DNA of 64,000 nt from Staphylococcus sp. ACRSN (GTDB lineage: Bacteria > Bacillota > Bacilli > Staphylococcales > Staphylococcaceae). The translations under genes and the position numbers were made by a program. Positions 37,674-49,204 of this stretch are shown in pieces. Position 1 is the stretch's first letter. Each line of letters opens with the position of its first letter. The DNA is taken from contig NZ_JAKRNS010000013.1 in NCBI RefSeq assembly GCF_022346615.1, positions 1-64,000 of the forward strand, written 5' to 3'. Under the pieces are notes generated by a model, which ran no database searches, had not been told where the DNA came from, and saw nothing but the letters and a program-made list of their open reading frames with translations.

Positions 37674-38534
37674 ATGTTTACTAAACAGCAATTTGAAGAT
37701 ATTACAGTACAAACTTATGAAGAGAAGTATAAACAAGCGCTCTACGACTTTGAGTTGAGTGAAAGACAACAAATTTATTCATCATTGCCTAAAGAAGTTT
37801 TAGATGGTGCATTAATTGATGAGGATAGAATTGCAAATATTGCATTGAACGAATCAGGGGAAGTGGTAGGTTTTTTCGTGTTGCATCAATATTACCAACA
37901 TGAAGGTTATGAGACACCTAATCAAGTCGTTTATGTTCGTTCCTTATCAATTAATGAAAAGTTTCAAGGTTGCGGCTATGGTACTAAAATGATGATGTAT
38001 TTACCACAATATGTCCAAATTTTATTTCCAAACTTTAATCATTTGTATTTAGTAGTAGATGCAGAAAACAAAGGTGCTTGGAATGTATATGAACGAGCTG
38101 GATTTATGCATGCTGCGACAAAAGAGGAAGGTCCAATAGGGAAAGAACGACTTTATTACCTAGATTTAGATTCTAAGTATGTTTCATCTTTAAAATTACA
38201 AACAAGTACGGACGAAACACCTTATAACATTCATATTGTTGATTTATTAAAAGATGGAGAAAAGGTTGGTTTTGTAGCTATAGAAAAGCATGAAAGTCGT
38301 ATGAATATTTCATCTATAGAAGTAAATGAATCGGAACGACATAATGGTATTGCAGAAAGCGCATTGCGTCAACTTTCAACATATATTAGAAAACATTTTA
38401 AAGATGTTGCGGTTGTTACCATCACGTTATATGGTGAACATAATGAATTAAAAACACTATGTACTAATAGTAATTTTGTTGAAATTGAAAGTGCAGATGA
38501 TTTTATTACTTTTGAAAAATATATAAATTATTAA
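37674..38534 (+). CDS. Tandem GNAT acetyltransferase-like protein
   Basis: 286 residues. The first half is a GNAT domain with VYVRSLSINEKFQGCGYGTKMM (acetyl-CoA loop) and ENKGAWNVYERAGF. The second (about 175-286) repeats the fold: MNISSIEVNESERHNGIAESALRQL and LKTLCTNSNFVEIE, with a weaker CoA loop. The ATG at 37674 follows TAGGGGA; an upstream ATG at 37629 has no ribosome site. Substrate unknown. Confidence 0.82.
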   Translation: MFTKQQFEDITVQTYEEKYKQALYDFELSERQQIYSSLPKEVLDGALIDEDRIANIALNESGEVVGFFVLHQYYQHEGYETPNQVVYVRSLSINEKFQGCGYGTKMMMYLPQYVQILFPNFNHLYLVVDAENKGAWNVYERAGFMHAATKEEGPIGKERLYYLDLDSKYVSSLKLQTSTDETPYNIHIVDLLKDGEKVGFVAIEKHESRMNISSIEVNESERHNGIAESALRQLSTYIRKHFKDVAVVTITLYGEHNELKTLCTNSNFVEIESADDFITFEKYINY

Positions 38535-38644
38535 TAGCGATTGCGAAATCAAGCATTGTCATTTATAATTTACATTTGTTATTATTACTTAAGAAAACTT
38601 AGTACTGATTTGGATAAATGCCTTTGAAAGGAAGAATATATAAT

Positions 38645-39205
38645 ATGAGAATTCAAGAATATACAAAAGAAATGGTTGATGAGAAATCATTTATCGACAT
38701 GGCTTACACGTTATTACACGAAAAAGGCGACACAATGAATTTATATGATATCATTGATGAATTTAAAGCACTTGGTCATTATGAGGATAATGAAATTGAG
38801 GATAGAATTGTACAATTCTATACTGATTTAAACACAGATGGTCGTTTCTTGAATATTGGAGAAAATATTTGGGGATTACGTGACTGGTATTCAGTAGATG
38901 ATATAGAAGAAAAAATTGCACCAACGATTCAAAAATTTGATATTTTAGATGACGATGATGAAGAAGACAAAACATTGAAATTACTTGGCGAAGATGAAGC
39001 GGATGACGATGATGATATTCCAGCTGAAACTGATGATCAAGAAACTTTAAATGATCCAGAAGATCCAGAAGAAGAAGAAGTGGACGAAGAAATTGAAGAA
39101 TCTGATATTGTTATTGATGAAGATGACGAAGATTTAGATGACGAAGATTTAGATGATGAAGAAGACGAAGATGAATATGAGGAAGACGAAAACACGGAAA
39201 ATTAA
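38645..39205 (+). CDS. rpoE: RNA polymerase delta subunit
   Basis: 186 residues. The N-terminal HARE-HTH domain (about 1-90, with [25 protein letters not shown]) binds polymerase. The C-terminal half is almost only Asp and Glu and is disordered; it speeds polymerase recycling by displacing nucleic acid. The tail is coded by short repeats such as GATGACGAAGATTTA, twice in a row. The true start is ATG 38645 behind AAAGGAAG. It precedes pyrG as in Bacillus. Confidence 0.95.
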   Translation: MRIQEYTKEMVDEKSFIDMAYTLLHEKGDTMNLYDIIDEFKALGHYEDNEIEDRIVQFYTDLNTDGRFLNIGENIWGLRDWYSVDDIEEKIAPTIQKFDILDDDDEEDKTLKLLGEDEADDDDDIPAETDDQETLNDPEDPEEEEVDEEIEESDIVIDEDDEDLDDEDLDDEEDEDEYEEDENTEN

Positions 39206-39220
39206 TTTTCCGATATTTAA

Positions 39221-39262
39221 TTGACTTTTCCCGTGAACATGATAAAATTTTATTCGGGCTCC
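39221..39262 (+). promoter_or_regulatory. pyrG promoter with GGGCTCC initiation site
   Basis: TTGACT (39221-39226), a 16-bp spacer and TAAAAT (39243-39248), then a start at GGGCTCC (39256-39262). This is the arrangement by which, in Bacillus subtilis, low CTP makes polymerase stall at C4 and add extra G residues by slippage. Those G residues then block the attenuator. Confidence 0.88.
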
Positions 39263-39291
39263 TTTAATTAGGACAACGTGTATAAATCATA

Positions 39292-39332
39292 CGCTCCCCC
39301 TTGCAAATATGTGAGAGGGAGCGATTTTTTTA
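39292..39332 (+). terminator. pyrG attenuator
   Basis: CGCTCCC pairs with GGGAGCG across an 18-base loop, followed by a T run. The 5' arm is extended as CGCTCCCCCTT, a C/T-rich stretch able to pair with a 5' poly(G) tail, which would prevent termination. The remainder of the gap, to 39529, is AT-rich leader. Confidence 0.88.
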
Positions 39333-39475
39333 TTTTATTTATTATAAAAATTGTTAATTTATTTTTAATTTCGTTAATTGTTCTATGGTTTTTGCTGAAC
39401 AAATCTCCCATTTAAAAATAATTTGATGTAGTAAAACATATGTATAAAGTCAAAAATATTAATGAAAATATTTAG

Positions 39476-41140
<1,665 letters not shown>

Positions 41141-41187
41141 TATATATAAACAAATGAGACTGGTAAGTAAATTTCTATTCTCACAAT

Positions 41188-41224
41188 AAGAGAGTTAATC
41201 TATAATGATTAGCTCTCTTTTATA
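41188..41224 (+). terminator. Terminator of pyrG
   Basis: AAGAGAGTTAATC and GATTAGCTCTCTT pair with one wobble, followed by TTATATT. It overlaps the start of the junction repeat. Confidence 0.75.
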
Positions 41225-41252
41225 TTCAAAATATTAATATTTTGAATGTGTA
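41201..41252 (+). repeat. Convergent-junction repeat, left part (copy B)
   Basis: GATTAGCTCTCTTTTATATT, CAAAATATTAATATTTTGA and ATGTGTA correspond in order to copy A (31881-31931). The following 41253-41540 holds AT-rich sequence with no gene or structure I can name. Confidence 0.6.
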
Positions 41253-41540
41253 TATATGCCTTCCTATAAATGCTATGGTTCATACCTGTAGTCTTTTTAC
41301 TCATACTACTTCTAGCGACATCACAGCAGATAAGCAGTATATTATGCTTATTAATATAGAAAAAAATAAGGTCCTTTCATATAATAAAATGATTACTACA
41401 CAATTTTAAAAGTGATGTTTTAAGTATTGAATGATTTTAGTTTAAAATCATAATTATTTGCGAAATATTTTGGCAACCTGAGGAATCAATACCAATCGAA
41501 GCCAAGAGTGAGGAGATATGCTAGGAAAATGAACTGAGAA

Positions 41541-41612
41541 TTCGAAGTATTGTAAATGAAAAAGCCAGTAAATGATATAAAATACATTTACTGGGTATAT
41601 TTCTAGGATTTT
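41541..41612 (+). repeat. Convergent-junction repeat, right part (copy B)
   Basis: TTCGAAGTATTGTAAATGA, AAAGCCAGTAAATGATA, CATTTACTG and CTAGGATTT correspond to copy A (32146-32212). Confidence 0.7.
41558..41593 (-). terminator. Terminator of the DUF2529 gene
   Basis: On the minus strand CAGTAAATG and CATTTACTG form a hairpin with an 11-base loop, followed by GCTTTTTC. It is part of the repeat. Confidence 0.75.
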
Positions 41613-41730
41613 TTGATCAGACTCATTACATAAATTGTTGTTTAAGTTAAAGAGTATAATAATATTAAAATGGAATTGCTGTAGAGTGATGACGAAAAGG
41701 AATTTTATACTGTTGTTACGAAATACTACA

Positions 41731-42252
41731 TTATAAATCTAAATCGTTTACCATTTCAATCATTTGCGTGTAAATATCATAATATATGTAGTTAAAGGCA
41801 ATTGGATGAGGTGTAACTACTTTTGCATAATCCTCTGTATAAACTATAGGTCTAGGTGTACTCAAATCGATAAAATGAAATAAATGATCAGAAATCGTTA
41901 TATCTTTAGGGCGATTACATATCAACACAAAATCAATCTCTTCTGCTATCAATGATTCAACATCATGTGCTAGCTCTTGTGTATACGTGGGACCAAAAAG
42001 TAATACTCTATCTGTAGAATCTAATTGTTGAATATTTTGTAAATCTGTTAATCGTTTACTAGATCTTAAACTTTCGTCACTTTCAATAATAAAAGATTCG
42101 AAAAATTTCAAATCATCGTAGCCTTTTATATATACGAAACCTTCACCACCAATTGCTTGTATTAAACATTGACTTGCCATTTGTATATCAAGCTCTTGTG
42201 CTTCAATACGATTGAAAATTCCATTGAGTTGAGTATTTAAAATTTTAGACAT
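41731..42252 (-). CDS. DUF2529 protein (YwjG-like)
   Basis: 173 residues. In Bacillus subtilis ywjG, a DUF2529 gene, lies between pyrG and fba, and the position here is the same, though the gene is reversed relative to its neighbours. The pattern VLLFGPTYTQEL and FVLICNRPK suggests an SIS-like alpha/beta fold without the usual active residues. Start behind GGAGG. No function known. Confidence 0.82.
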   Translation of the reverse strand: MSKILNTQLNGIFNRIEAQELDIQMASQCLIQAIGGEGFVYIKGYDDLKFFESFIIESDESLRSSKRLTDLQNIQQLDSTDRVLLFGPTYTQELAHDVESLIAEEIDFVLICNRPKDITISDHLFHFIDLSTPRPIVYTEDYAKVVTPHPIAFNYIYYDIYTQMIEMVNDLDL

Positions 42253-42370
42253 AAATTATACCTCCATTCTATTCACTAAACTATTGTAAATAAGGTGATA
42301 CGATATTGCAATTTTATAAAAATATTGTGAAAATATGAATATTTGTAGATAATAAAAAGAAAAGTTAAAA

Positions 42371-42384
42371 TAAAAACGCTTACA
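42371..42384. promoter_or_regulatory. Possible CcpA (cre) site upstream of fbaA
   Basis: TAAAAACGCTTACA differs from the cre pattern TGnAAnCGnTnnCA at one position (A for G). It lies about 40 bases before the TATAAT at 42421-42426 of the likely fbaA promoter. Weak evidence only. Confidence 0.4.
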
Positions 42385-42470
42385 ATTGTATAGAATAATG
42401 CAAAAAGTTAATTGTTTTGATATAATTAGATTGTAAAAATATGTGCTTAAAGCACCAAGGAGGAACTTTC

Positions 42471-43331
42471 ATGCCTTTAGTTTCAATGAAAGAAATGTTA
42501 ATCGATGCAAAAGAAAATGGTTATGCAGTTGGTCAATACAACTTAAATAACTTAGAATTTACACAAGCTATTTTAGAAGCTTCTCAAGAAGAGAATGCAC
42601 CAGTAATCTTAGGTGTATCTGAAGGTGCTGCTCGTTATATGGGTGGTTTCTACACAGTTGTTAAAATGGTTGAAGGTTTAATGCACGATAAAGAAATCAC
42701 TATTCCAGTAGCGATTCACTTAGACCACGGTTCAAGTTTCGAAAAATGTAAAGAAGCAATCGACGCTGGTTTCACATCAGTTATGATTGATGCTTCACAC
42801 GATCCGTTTGATGAAAACGTTGCTACAACTGCTAAAGTTGTTGAGTATGCACATGAACATGGTGTATCTGTTGAAGCAGAATTAGGAACTGTTGGCGGAC
42901 AGGAAGATGATATTGTCGCTGAAGGTGTTATCTATGCAGATCCTAAAGAGTGTCAAGAACTTGTTGAAAGAACAGGTATTGATACATTGGCTCCAGCATT
43001 AGGTTCAGTACACGGACCTTATAAAGGTGAACCAAAATTAGGATTTAAAGAAATGGAAGAAATCGGTGCTTCAACTGGTTTACCATTAGTATTACATGGT
43101 GGTACTGGTATCCCTACAAAAGATATCCAAAAAGCAATTCCATTCGGAACTGCAAAAATCAATGTAAATACTGAAAACCAAATTGCTTCAGCACAAGCTG
43201 TTCGCGACGTATTAAACAAAGATCAAGAAGTATATGATCCTCGTAAATACTTAGGACCAGCACGTGAAGCTATTAAAGCAACTGTTATCGGTAAAATTAA
43301 AGAATTCGGTACTTCTAACCGCGCTAAATAA
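42471..43331 (+). CDS. fbaA: Fructose-bisphosphate aldolase, class II
   Basis: A 286-residue zinc aldolase of glycolysis. Motifs: HLDHGSSFE (zinc His pair), [27 protein letters not shown], the phosphate site VLHGGTGIP, and KINVNTENQ. The open frame begins at 42441, but AAGGAGG and the family start [10 protein letters not shown] fix 42471. Codon use is of the highly expressed type. Confidence 0.97.
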   Translation: MPLVSMKEMLIDAKENGYAVGQYNLNNLEFTQAILEASQEENAPVILGVSEGAARYMGGFYTVVKMVEGLMHDKEITIPVAIHLDHGSSFEKCKEAIDAGFTSVMIDASHDPFDENVATTAKVVEYAHEHGVSVEAELGTVGGQEDDIVAEGVIYADPKECQELVERTGIDTLAPALGSVHGPYKGEPKLGFKEMEEIGASTGLPLVLHGGTGIPTKDIQKAIPFGTAKINVNTENQIASAQAVRDVLNKDQEVYDPRKYLGPAREAIKATVIGKIKEFGTSNRAK

Positions 43332-43341
43332 TTTTAATCGT

Positions 43342-43381
43342 AAAAATAACTATTATACTTCGGTATAATAGTTATTTTTTT
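43342..43381 (+). terminator. Terminator of fbaA (UUCG tetraloop)
   Basis: A perfect stem, AATAACTATTATAC/GTATAATAGTTATT, capped by TTCG, with T runs. The gap up to 43655 otherwise holds AT-rich sequence and the murZ promoter. Confidence 0.93.
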
Positions 43382-43571
43382 ACTTCAAAAAGTATTAAAT
43401 AGTAATTTTACAGTTAATTATTTAATAATTTACATAATTTTTATAAGAAAAAAGCTTTATTTATGATTTGGGTTGTAGAACATTGGGAATTAAAAGGTAT
43501 AACAATAAATTTTTACATACTATATAAGTACTTAATATCATTTTTAATAAATTTTGTAAGATTAATGTATT

Positions 43572-43601
43572 TTGCAAACTGTAACGATTTCATAGTATAA
43601 T
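43572..43601 (+). promoter_or_regulatory. Probable murZ promoter
   Basis: TTGCAA (43572-43577), an 18-bp spacer and TATAAT (43596-43601), 54 bases before the ATG. Confidence 0.6.
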
Positions 43602-43655
43602 GCTATTGATGTTAAGAAATGAACGATTGAAAGTATGGTAAAGGAGAACGAATAA

Positions 43656-44915
43656 ATGGGTCAAGAAGTGATTAAAATTAGAGGTGGTCAAACACTTAAA
43701 GGTGAAGTCAATATTAATGGTGCGAAAAACAGCGCGGTTGCTATTATTCCTGCAGCAATTTTGGCCGAAGAGAAAGTAACTATAAAAGATTTGCCGCAAA
43801 TTTCAGATGTAGAAACTTTGGTAAGCTTATTAAGCGATTTGAATATTAAAACAAATTTAGAAGGTACAACGTTAGAAGTTGATCCTGAAGAAATAATAAA
43901 TGCCCCATTACCAAATAAAAAAGTAGAGTCATTGCGTGCTTCTTATTATATGATGGGAGCAATGCTTGGTAGATTTAATAAATGTGTAATCGGATTACCA
44001 GGTGGATGCCCATTAGGACCAAGACCCATAGATCAGCATATTAAAGGTTTCAAAGCGCTTGGTGCAACAATAGATGAATCTAGTGATACTTCTATGAAAA
44101 TTGAAGCTGAAAGATTAGTTGGTGCAAATATCTTTTTAGATATCGTAAGTGTTGGTGCAACAATTAATATTATGTTAGCTGCGGTGCGTGCAGAAGGACA
44201 AACTGTAATTGAAAATGCTGCTAAAGAGCCTGAAGTAGTGGATGTAGCAAGATTTTTAATTAGTTTAGGTGCTGATATCAAAGGTGCAGGTACAAGTACT
44301 TTGAAAATTAATGGTGTTAAACATTTACATGGTTCAGAACATCAAGTTATACCAGACCGTATAGAGGCGGGGACATATATGTGTATAGCAGCTGCATGTG
44401 GTGAAGAAATTAAAATAAATAACATTATTCCAACACATGTTGAACCATTAATTGTTAAATTAAAAGAATTAGGTTTAGATATCCAAGTAAATGAAGATAG
44501 TGCAATGATTAGACGTGGTGATAAATATAAAAGCGTTGATATTAAGACACTTGTATATCCAGGTTTTGCAACTGATTTGCAACAACCGATTACGCCGCTA
44601 TTGTTTATGGCAGATGGCGTATCTTTCGTGACAGAGACGATTTATCCTGCACGTTTTAAACATGTTGATGAATTAAAAAATATGGGTGCTGATATCGAAG
44701 CGGATAATGGTACAGCCACTATTAAACCTTCAAAACTTACAGGTGCTAAAGTTTATGCAAGTGATTTACGAGCAGGTGCGAGCCTTATTGTGGCAGGTTT
44801 AATCGCTGAGGACATTACAACTATATATAATGTTAAACATATTCATAGAGGCTATACAAATATTGTTAACACCCTTAAATCATTAGGTGCAGACATTTGG
44901 ACTGAAGAAGTTTAA
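43656..44915 (+). CDS. murZ: UDP-GlcNAc 1-carboxyvinyltransferase (MurZ/MurA2)
   Basis: A 419-residue first committed enzyme of peptidoglycan synthesis, the fosfomycin target. The active Cys is in [11 protein letters not shown] (about residue 118); [16 protein letters not shown] near the start and [14 protein letters not shown] near the end are family marks. Low-GC Gram-positives have two copies; the place next to fbaA and rho marks this as MurZ. Ribosome site AAAGGAG. Confidence 0.95.
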   Translation: MGQEVIKIRGGQTLKGEVNINGAKNSAVAIIPAAILAEEKVTIKDLPQISDVETLVSLLSDLNIKTNLEGTTLEVDPEEIINAPLPNKKVESLRASYYMMGAMLGRFNKCVIGLPGGCPLGPRPIDQHIKGFKALGATIDESSDTSMKIEAERLVGANIFLDIVSVGATINIMLAAVRAEGQTVIENAAKEPEVVDVARFLISLGADIKGAGTSTLKINGVKHLHGSEHQVIPDRIEAGTYMCIAAACGEEIKINNIIPTHVEPLIVKLKELGLDIQVNEDSAMIRRGDKYKSVDIKTLVYPGFATDLQQPITPLLFMADGVSFVTETIYPARFKHVDELKNMGADIEADNGTATIKPSKLTGAKVYASDLRAGASLIVAGLIAEDITTIYNVKHIHRGYTNIVNTLKSLGADIWTEEV

Positions 44916-44918
44916 ATA

Positions 44919-44943
44919 ATGTGGTATAATAAATATACTACAT
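44919..44943. promoter_or_regulatory. Inverted repeat upstream of the HxlR regulator
   Basis: ATGTGGTATA-ATAAA-TATACTACAT, 10-bp arms with one mismatch, overlapping a TATAAT at 44925-44930. It is a candidate autoregulatory operator for the gene at 45002. Confidence 0.5.
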
Positions 44944-45001
44944 AATTAAAGTACATTGATTTGACTTTAATTATAATTATAAGTGATATGAGGTGATGAC
45001 C

Positions 45002-45346
45002 ATGGAGGTTTGCCCTTATCTTGAAGAAACCTTTAAAATAGTGGGTAGAAGTTGGAATGGTTTAATCATTAATTATTTGTCTAGGTGTACGGAGAAGTCT
45101 GCTCATTTTTCAGATATGAAACGTGATTTAAAAACGATTACGCCACGTGCACTTAGCATTAAATTAACTGATTTGATTGAATGGGGCTTAGTTGAAAAGA
45201 ACGTCGTTTCTACTAGTCCAATCAATATATTATACCAACTTACAGATAAAGGTAATGCATTAGCGACTGCCTTAGTACCTATGGAAAAATGGGCTCAGGA
45301 ATATATTGAATTAGAGAATGAAAGTGTCACGAATTCCAACAATTAA
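45002..45346 (+). CDS. HxlR-family transcriptional regulator
   Basis: 114 residues, winged helix: VGRSWNGLIINYL, a helix block SHFSDMKRDLKTITPRALSIKL (A for S at its start in the real sequence), and wing ILYQLTDKG. A single N-terminal Cys in MEVCPYLEET is where YodB, CatR and HypR carry their redox Cys, so thiol or quinone sensing is likely by analogy. GTG-ATG-ACC-ATG: GAGG supports the last. The downstream aldehyde dehydrogenase may be its target. Confidence 0.85.
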   Translation: MEVCPYLEETFKIVGRSWNGLIINYLSRCTEKSAHFSDMKRDLKTITPRALSIKLTDLIEWGLVEKNVVSTSPINILYQLTDKGNALATALVPMEKWAQEYIELENESVTNSNN

Positions 45347-45369
45347 TATAGGAATGTTTTGTACTTTTG

Positions 45370-45406
45370 AACTGCTAGCAAATTAATTTTTGTTAGCAGT
45401 TTTTTT
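45370..45406 (+). terminator. Terminator of the HxlR gene
   Basis: AACTGCTAGCAAA and TTTGTTAGCAGTT pair with one wobble, then T7. The gap to 45687 is AT-rich promoter sequence; a palindromic GAAAACGTTTT sits at about 45577-45587. Confidence 0.88.
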
Positions 45407-45687
45407 AGTTAGTAATGTTAAGTAGTTATCTAAAATATGTAAGTATTATAATTTTATGGGTTTGTAATAAATTATTCATAATCATTTTAATGTAATGAAA
45501 ATGTATTGAAATATAATGCTTTTTCGTTATTTCTATTAAGCTAAAAAATTTTTTGAATGATATGTGTAATTTGATTCGAAAACGTTTTATAGTGAATTTT
45601 TTAAAATATATGTGAGCAGTTTAGTTTAAATTTTAATTATCTAGGTTAAAATATGGTTAGTAATTCAACTTAAGGAGTGAATAATTA

Positions 45688-47115
45688 ATGAGAAATTTCA
45701 CTAAACAATTTATCAATGGAGAATGGATAGAAAGCGCAAGTGGAGAGACTATTGAAGTAATTAATCCAGCAACAGAAGAAGTTGCGGGCACTGTCGCTAA
45801 AGGTAATAAAGAAGATGTTGATAAAGCAGTCGATGCAGCTGAAAATGTTTATTTAGAATTTAGACATAGTTCAGTGAAGGAAAGACAAGAATTGCTTGAT
45901 AATATCGTTAAAGAATATGAAAACAGAAAAGATGACATCGTAGATACAATTATAGATGAATTAGGTTCACCAGCTTCTGTAGCTGAAAGTGTTCACTATC
46001 AAATGGGATTAGATCATTTTACAGCAGCAAGAGATGCGCTTAATGATTTTGAATTTGAAGAGCGTAGAGGTGATAATCTCGTTGTTAAAGAAGCAATTGG
46101 GGTTGCTGGTTTAGTAACACCTTGGAATTTTCCAATGAATCAAACTTCATTAAAATTAGCAGCGGCATTTGCAGCAGGAAGTCCTGTCGTATTAAAACCG
46201 TCTGAAGAAACACCATTTGCTGCTGTAATTTTAGCAGAAATTTTTGAAAAAGCAGGCGTACCAAAAGGTGTGTTTAATTTAGTTAATGGTGACGGACAAG
46301 GTGTTGGTCGCCCGTTAAGTGCACATCCAAAAGTAAGAATGATGTCATTCACAGGATCTGGACCAACTGGATCAAGTATTATGAAAGAAGCAGCAGAAGA
46401 CTTTAAGAAAGTATCACTTGAACTAGGTGGGAAATCACCATTTATCGTTTTAGAAGACGCTGATATTAAAGGTGCTGCAAAAGCAGCTACAAATAAAGTG
46501 GTTCATAATACTGGTCAAGTTTGTGCGGCCGGTACAAGAACACTTGTGCCAGCAAGTATTAAAGAAGAATTCTTAAAAGCAGTTAAAGAAGAATTTAGCC
46601 AAGTTAAAGTAGGTAACCCTAGAGAAGAAGGCACACGTGTTGGACCAATCATAAGTAAAAAACAATTTGATCAAGTTCAATCATATATTGATAAAGGTAT
46701 AGCAGAAGGTGCGGAATTATTATTCGGCGGCCCTGGTAAACCTGAAGGATTAGATACTGGCTATTTTGCAAGACCTACAATTTTCAATAATGTTAATAAT
46801 GATATGGTGATTGCTCGAGAAGAAATTTTTGGACCAGTAATGTCTATTATCACTTACAACGATTTAGATGAAGCAATTGAAATTGCAAACGATACTGAAT
46901 ATGGCTTAGCAGGTTATGTTTATGGTACTGATAAAGATACTTTAGTAAAAGTTGCGCGATCAATTGAAGCTGGTACAATACAAATTAATGAAGCAGGACG
47001 CCGTCCAGATTTACCATTTGGTGGTTATAAAAAATCAGGTATTGGTAGAGAATGGGGCGACTTTGGTATTGAAGAATTCTTAGAAGTTAAATCAATTGCT
47101 GGTTACTTTAATTAA
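45688..47115 (+). CDS. Aldehyde dehydrogenase family protein
   Basis: A 475-residue NAD(P)-dependent dehydrogenase. Motifs: [28 protein letters not shown] (cofactor loop), LELGGKSPF (general base Glu), [11 protein letters not shown] (catalytic Cys about 283) and [13 protein letters not shown]. Substrate not readable; the family handles simple aliphatic aldehydes. It follows a redox-type HxlR regulator, which hints at detoxification. AAGGAG ribosome site. Confidence 0.9.
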   Translation: MRNFTKQFINGEWIESASGETIEVINPATEEVAGTVAKGNKEDVDKAVDAAENVYLEFRHSSVKERQELLDNIVKEYENRKDDIVDTIIDELGSPASVAESVHYQMGLDHFTAARDALNDFEFEERRGDNLVVKEAIGVAGLVTPWNFPMNQTSLKLAAAFAAGSPVVLKPSEETPFAAVILAEIFEKAGVPKGVFNLVNGDGQGVGRPLSAHPKVRMMSFTGSGPTGSSIMKEAAEDFKKVSLELGGKSPFIVLEDADIKGAAKAATNKVVHNTGQVCAAGTRTLVPASIKEEFLKAVKEEFSQVKVGNPREEGTRVGPIISKKQFDQVQSYIDKGIAEGAELLFGGPGKPEGLDTGYFARPTIFNNVNNDMVIAREEIFGPVMSIITYNDLDEAIEIANDTEYGLAGYVYGTDKDTLVKVARSIEAGTIQINEAGRRPDLPFGGYKKSGIGREWGDFGIEEFLEVKSIAGYFN

Positions 47116-47139
47116 TTTATTCAATAATCAATAGATTTA

Positions 47140-47170
47140 AGCAAGGTAGTTTTTCTACCTTGCTTTTTTA
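47140..47170 (+). terminator. Terminator of the aldehyde dehydrogenase gene
   Basis: AGCAAGGTAG-TTTTT-CTACCTTGCT followed by T6. Confidence 0.92.
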
Positions 47171-47288
47171 TATTTGAGAAATTGAAATACGTTTTGTAAT
47201 TAAAAGGAAAATTTGCTATAGTTAAAAAAGTAAATAGCGTAGGATTTTACGTTATTTAAAAACTTATTTATGAAATGGGTGCAAGATA

Positions 47289-48605
47289 ATGCCTGAAAAA
47301 GAACGTACATCACCTCAGTATGAATCGTTCCACGAATTATACAAAAATTACACTACAAAAGATCTCACTCAAAAAGCAAAATCTCTTAAATTAATAAATT
47401 ATAGTAAATTAAATAAAAAAGAGCTTGTTCTAGCCATTATGGAAGCCCAAATGGAAAAAGATGGTAATTATTATATGGAAGGTATCTTAGATGATATCCA
47501 ACAAGATGGTTATGGTTTTTTAAGAACAGTCAATTATTCAAAAGGTGAAAAAGATATTTATATTTCTGCTAGTCAGATACGTCGTTTTGAAATAAAGCGA
47601 GGCGACAAAGTAACTGGTAAAGTAAGAAAGCCTAAAGATAATGAAAAATACTATGGTTTGTTGCAAGTTGATTTTGTCAATGATGAGAATGCAGAAGAAG
47701 TTAAGAAACGACCGCATTTCCAAGCGTTGACACCTTTATATCCTGAAGAACGTATTATGTTGGAAACAACGCAACAGAACTATTCGACACGAATCATGGA
47801 TTTGATTACCCCAATTGGTTTAGGCCAACGTGGTCTAATCGTAGCACCTCCTAAAGCAGGTAAGACTTCACTCTTGAAAGAAATTGCTAATGCAATTGCA
47901 ACAAATAAGCCAGATGCAGAATTATTTGTATTACTTGTCGGTGAAAGACCAGAAGAAGTAACTGATATCGAAAGATCAGTTGAGTCCGCTGAAGTTGTTC
48001 ATTCTACTTTTGATGAACCACCTCAACATCATGTTAAAGTTGCAGAATTATTACTAGAACGTGCCAAAAGACTTGTGGAAATAGGTAAAGATGTAATCAT
48101 TTTAATGGATTCTATTACGAGATTAGCGCGTGCTTATAACCTTGTAATTCCGCCTAGCGGTAGAACACTTTCTGGTGGATTAGATCCAGCTTCATTGCAT
48201 AAGCCTAAAGCATTTTTTGGGGCTGCAAGAAATATTGAAGCAGGTGGTAGTATGACTATTTTAGCAACTGCCTTAGTTGATACTGGTTCACGTATGGATG
48301 ATATGATTTACGAAGAGTTTAAGGGTACAGGTAATATGGAATTACACCTCGATCGTAAATTGGCAGAGCGCCGTGTATTCCCAGCAATTGATATCGGACG
48401 TAGTTCAACGCGTAAAGAAGAATTACTGATTTCTCCAAAAGAATTGGAATCACTTTGGCAATTACGAAACATGTTTACGGATTCACTTGATTTTACTGAA
48501 CGTTTTGTAAGAAAATTGAAGCGTACTAATGACAATAAACAATTCTTTGAACAATTGCAAAAAGCTGCAGAAGAAAGTACAAAGACTGGAAAACCAATTA
48601 TTTAA
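47289..48605 (+). CDS. rho: Transcription termination factor Rho
   Basis: 438 residues. N-terminal helix bundle (about 15-55), the cold-shock RNA-binding domain with [16 protein letters not shown], and the hexameric helicase with Walker [12 protein letters not shown] (about 182-192), Walker [12 protein letters not shown]-loop region and R-loop. Weak ribosome site (ATGGGTGC), which fits a low-level, non-essential Rho of this group. Confidence 0.96.
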   Translation: MPEKERTSPQYESFHELYKNYTTKDLTQKAKSLKLINYSKLNKKELVLAIMEAQMEKDGNYYMEGILDDIQQDGYGFLRTVNYSKGEKDIYISASQIRRFEIKRGDKVTGKVRKPKDNEKYYGLLQVDFVNDENAEEVKKRPHFQALTPLYPEERIMLETTQQNYSTRIMDLITPIGLGQRGLIVAPPKAGKTSLLKEIANAIATNKPDAELFVLLVGERPEEVTDIERSVESAEVVHSTFDEPPQHHVKVAELLLERAKRLVEIGKDVIILMDSITRLARAYNLVIPPSGRTLSGGLDPASLHKPKAFFGAARNIEAGGSMTILATALVDTGSRMDDMIYEEFKGTGNMELHLDRKLAERRVFPAIDIGRSSTRKEELLISPKELESLWQLRNMFTDSLDFTERFVRKLKRTNDNKQFFEQLQKAAEESTKTGKPII

Positions 48606-48649
48606 TAGAAATATTAAGATTTCTATTAAATGAAATCTTATATTTAGGG

Positions 48650-48749
48650 TTGCGTTTTGCATGTATAGCTATTATAATTACGAAGTATTGGGTAAAAAAC
48701 TCACAAACAACTCTGTTCCGGATGGTTCAGGGCAAAGGAGCTGAAAATA
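48650..48749 (+). promoter_or_regulatory. rpmE2 promoter and structured leader
   Basis: TTGCGT (48650-48655), 17 bp, TATAAT (48673-48678), giving a leader of about 65 nt. CTCTGTTCC, GGATGG and TTCAGGGC just before AAAGGAG could pair and hide the ribosome site, as in autoregulated L31 leaders. Confidence 0.5.
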
Positions 48750-49007
48750 ATGAGACAAAATATTCATCCTGAATACCACAAAGTAATCTTTTTAGATACT
48801 ACTACAGATTTTAAATTCTTAAGTGGTTCAACAAAATCATCATCTGAAACGATGGAATGGGAAGATGGAAACGAATACCCAGTTATTCGCTTAGATATTT
48901 CATCTGACTCACATCCATTCTACACAGGTCGACAAAAATTCGCTGCTGCGGATGGTCGTGTGGAACGTTTCAACAAGAAATTCGGATACAAATCAAGCAA
49001 CGAATAA
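48750..49007 (+). CDS. rpmE2: Ribosomal protein L31, type B
   Basis: 85 residues, beginning [16 protein letters not shown]. It lacks the CxxC zinc pairs of type A L31 and has the type B insertion and the end FTGRQKF-like block [21 protein letters not shown]. Zinc-free L31 lets cells release zinc. Order rho-rpmE-tdk as in Bacillus. AAAGGAG ribosome site. Confidence 0.95.
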   Translation: MRQNIHPEYHKVIFLDTTTDFKFLSGSTKSSSETMEWEDGNEYPVIRLDISSDSHPFYTGRQKFAAADGRVERFNKKFGYKSSNE

Positions 49008-49019
49008 TTGTTGTTCTAG

Positions 49020-49049
49020 AGCATTCTCATATTATGAGAATGCTTTTTT
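49020..49049 (+). terminator. Terminator of rpmE2
   Basis: AGCATTCTCAT-ATT-ATGAGAATGCT followed by T5. Confidence 0.93.
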
Positions 49050-49204
49050 CATTTGAATACAAGCTTGATATAGAAAATATAGATAATGATTTATAGATAA
49101 AACATATACATAATTTAGAAAATATCTTTAAAAAATAGCACATTTCAATTTAAAAAATATGATATAATGAGACGATTATGTTTTGAAAAAAGGTGGAACG
49201 TATC

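Noticed and set aside
45575-45590. GAAAACGTTTT upstream of the aldehyde dehydrogenase as a cre site
   Set aside because: The core is palindromic, but the outer bases miss the cre consensus at three positions.
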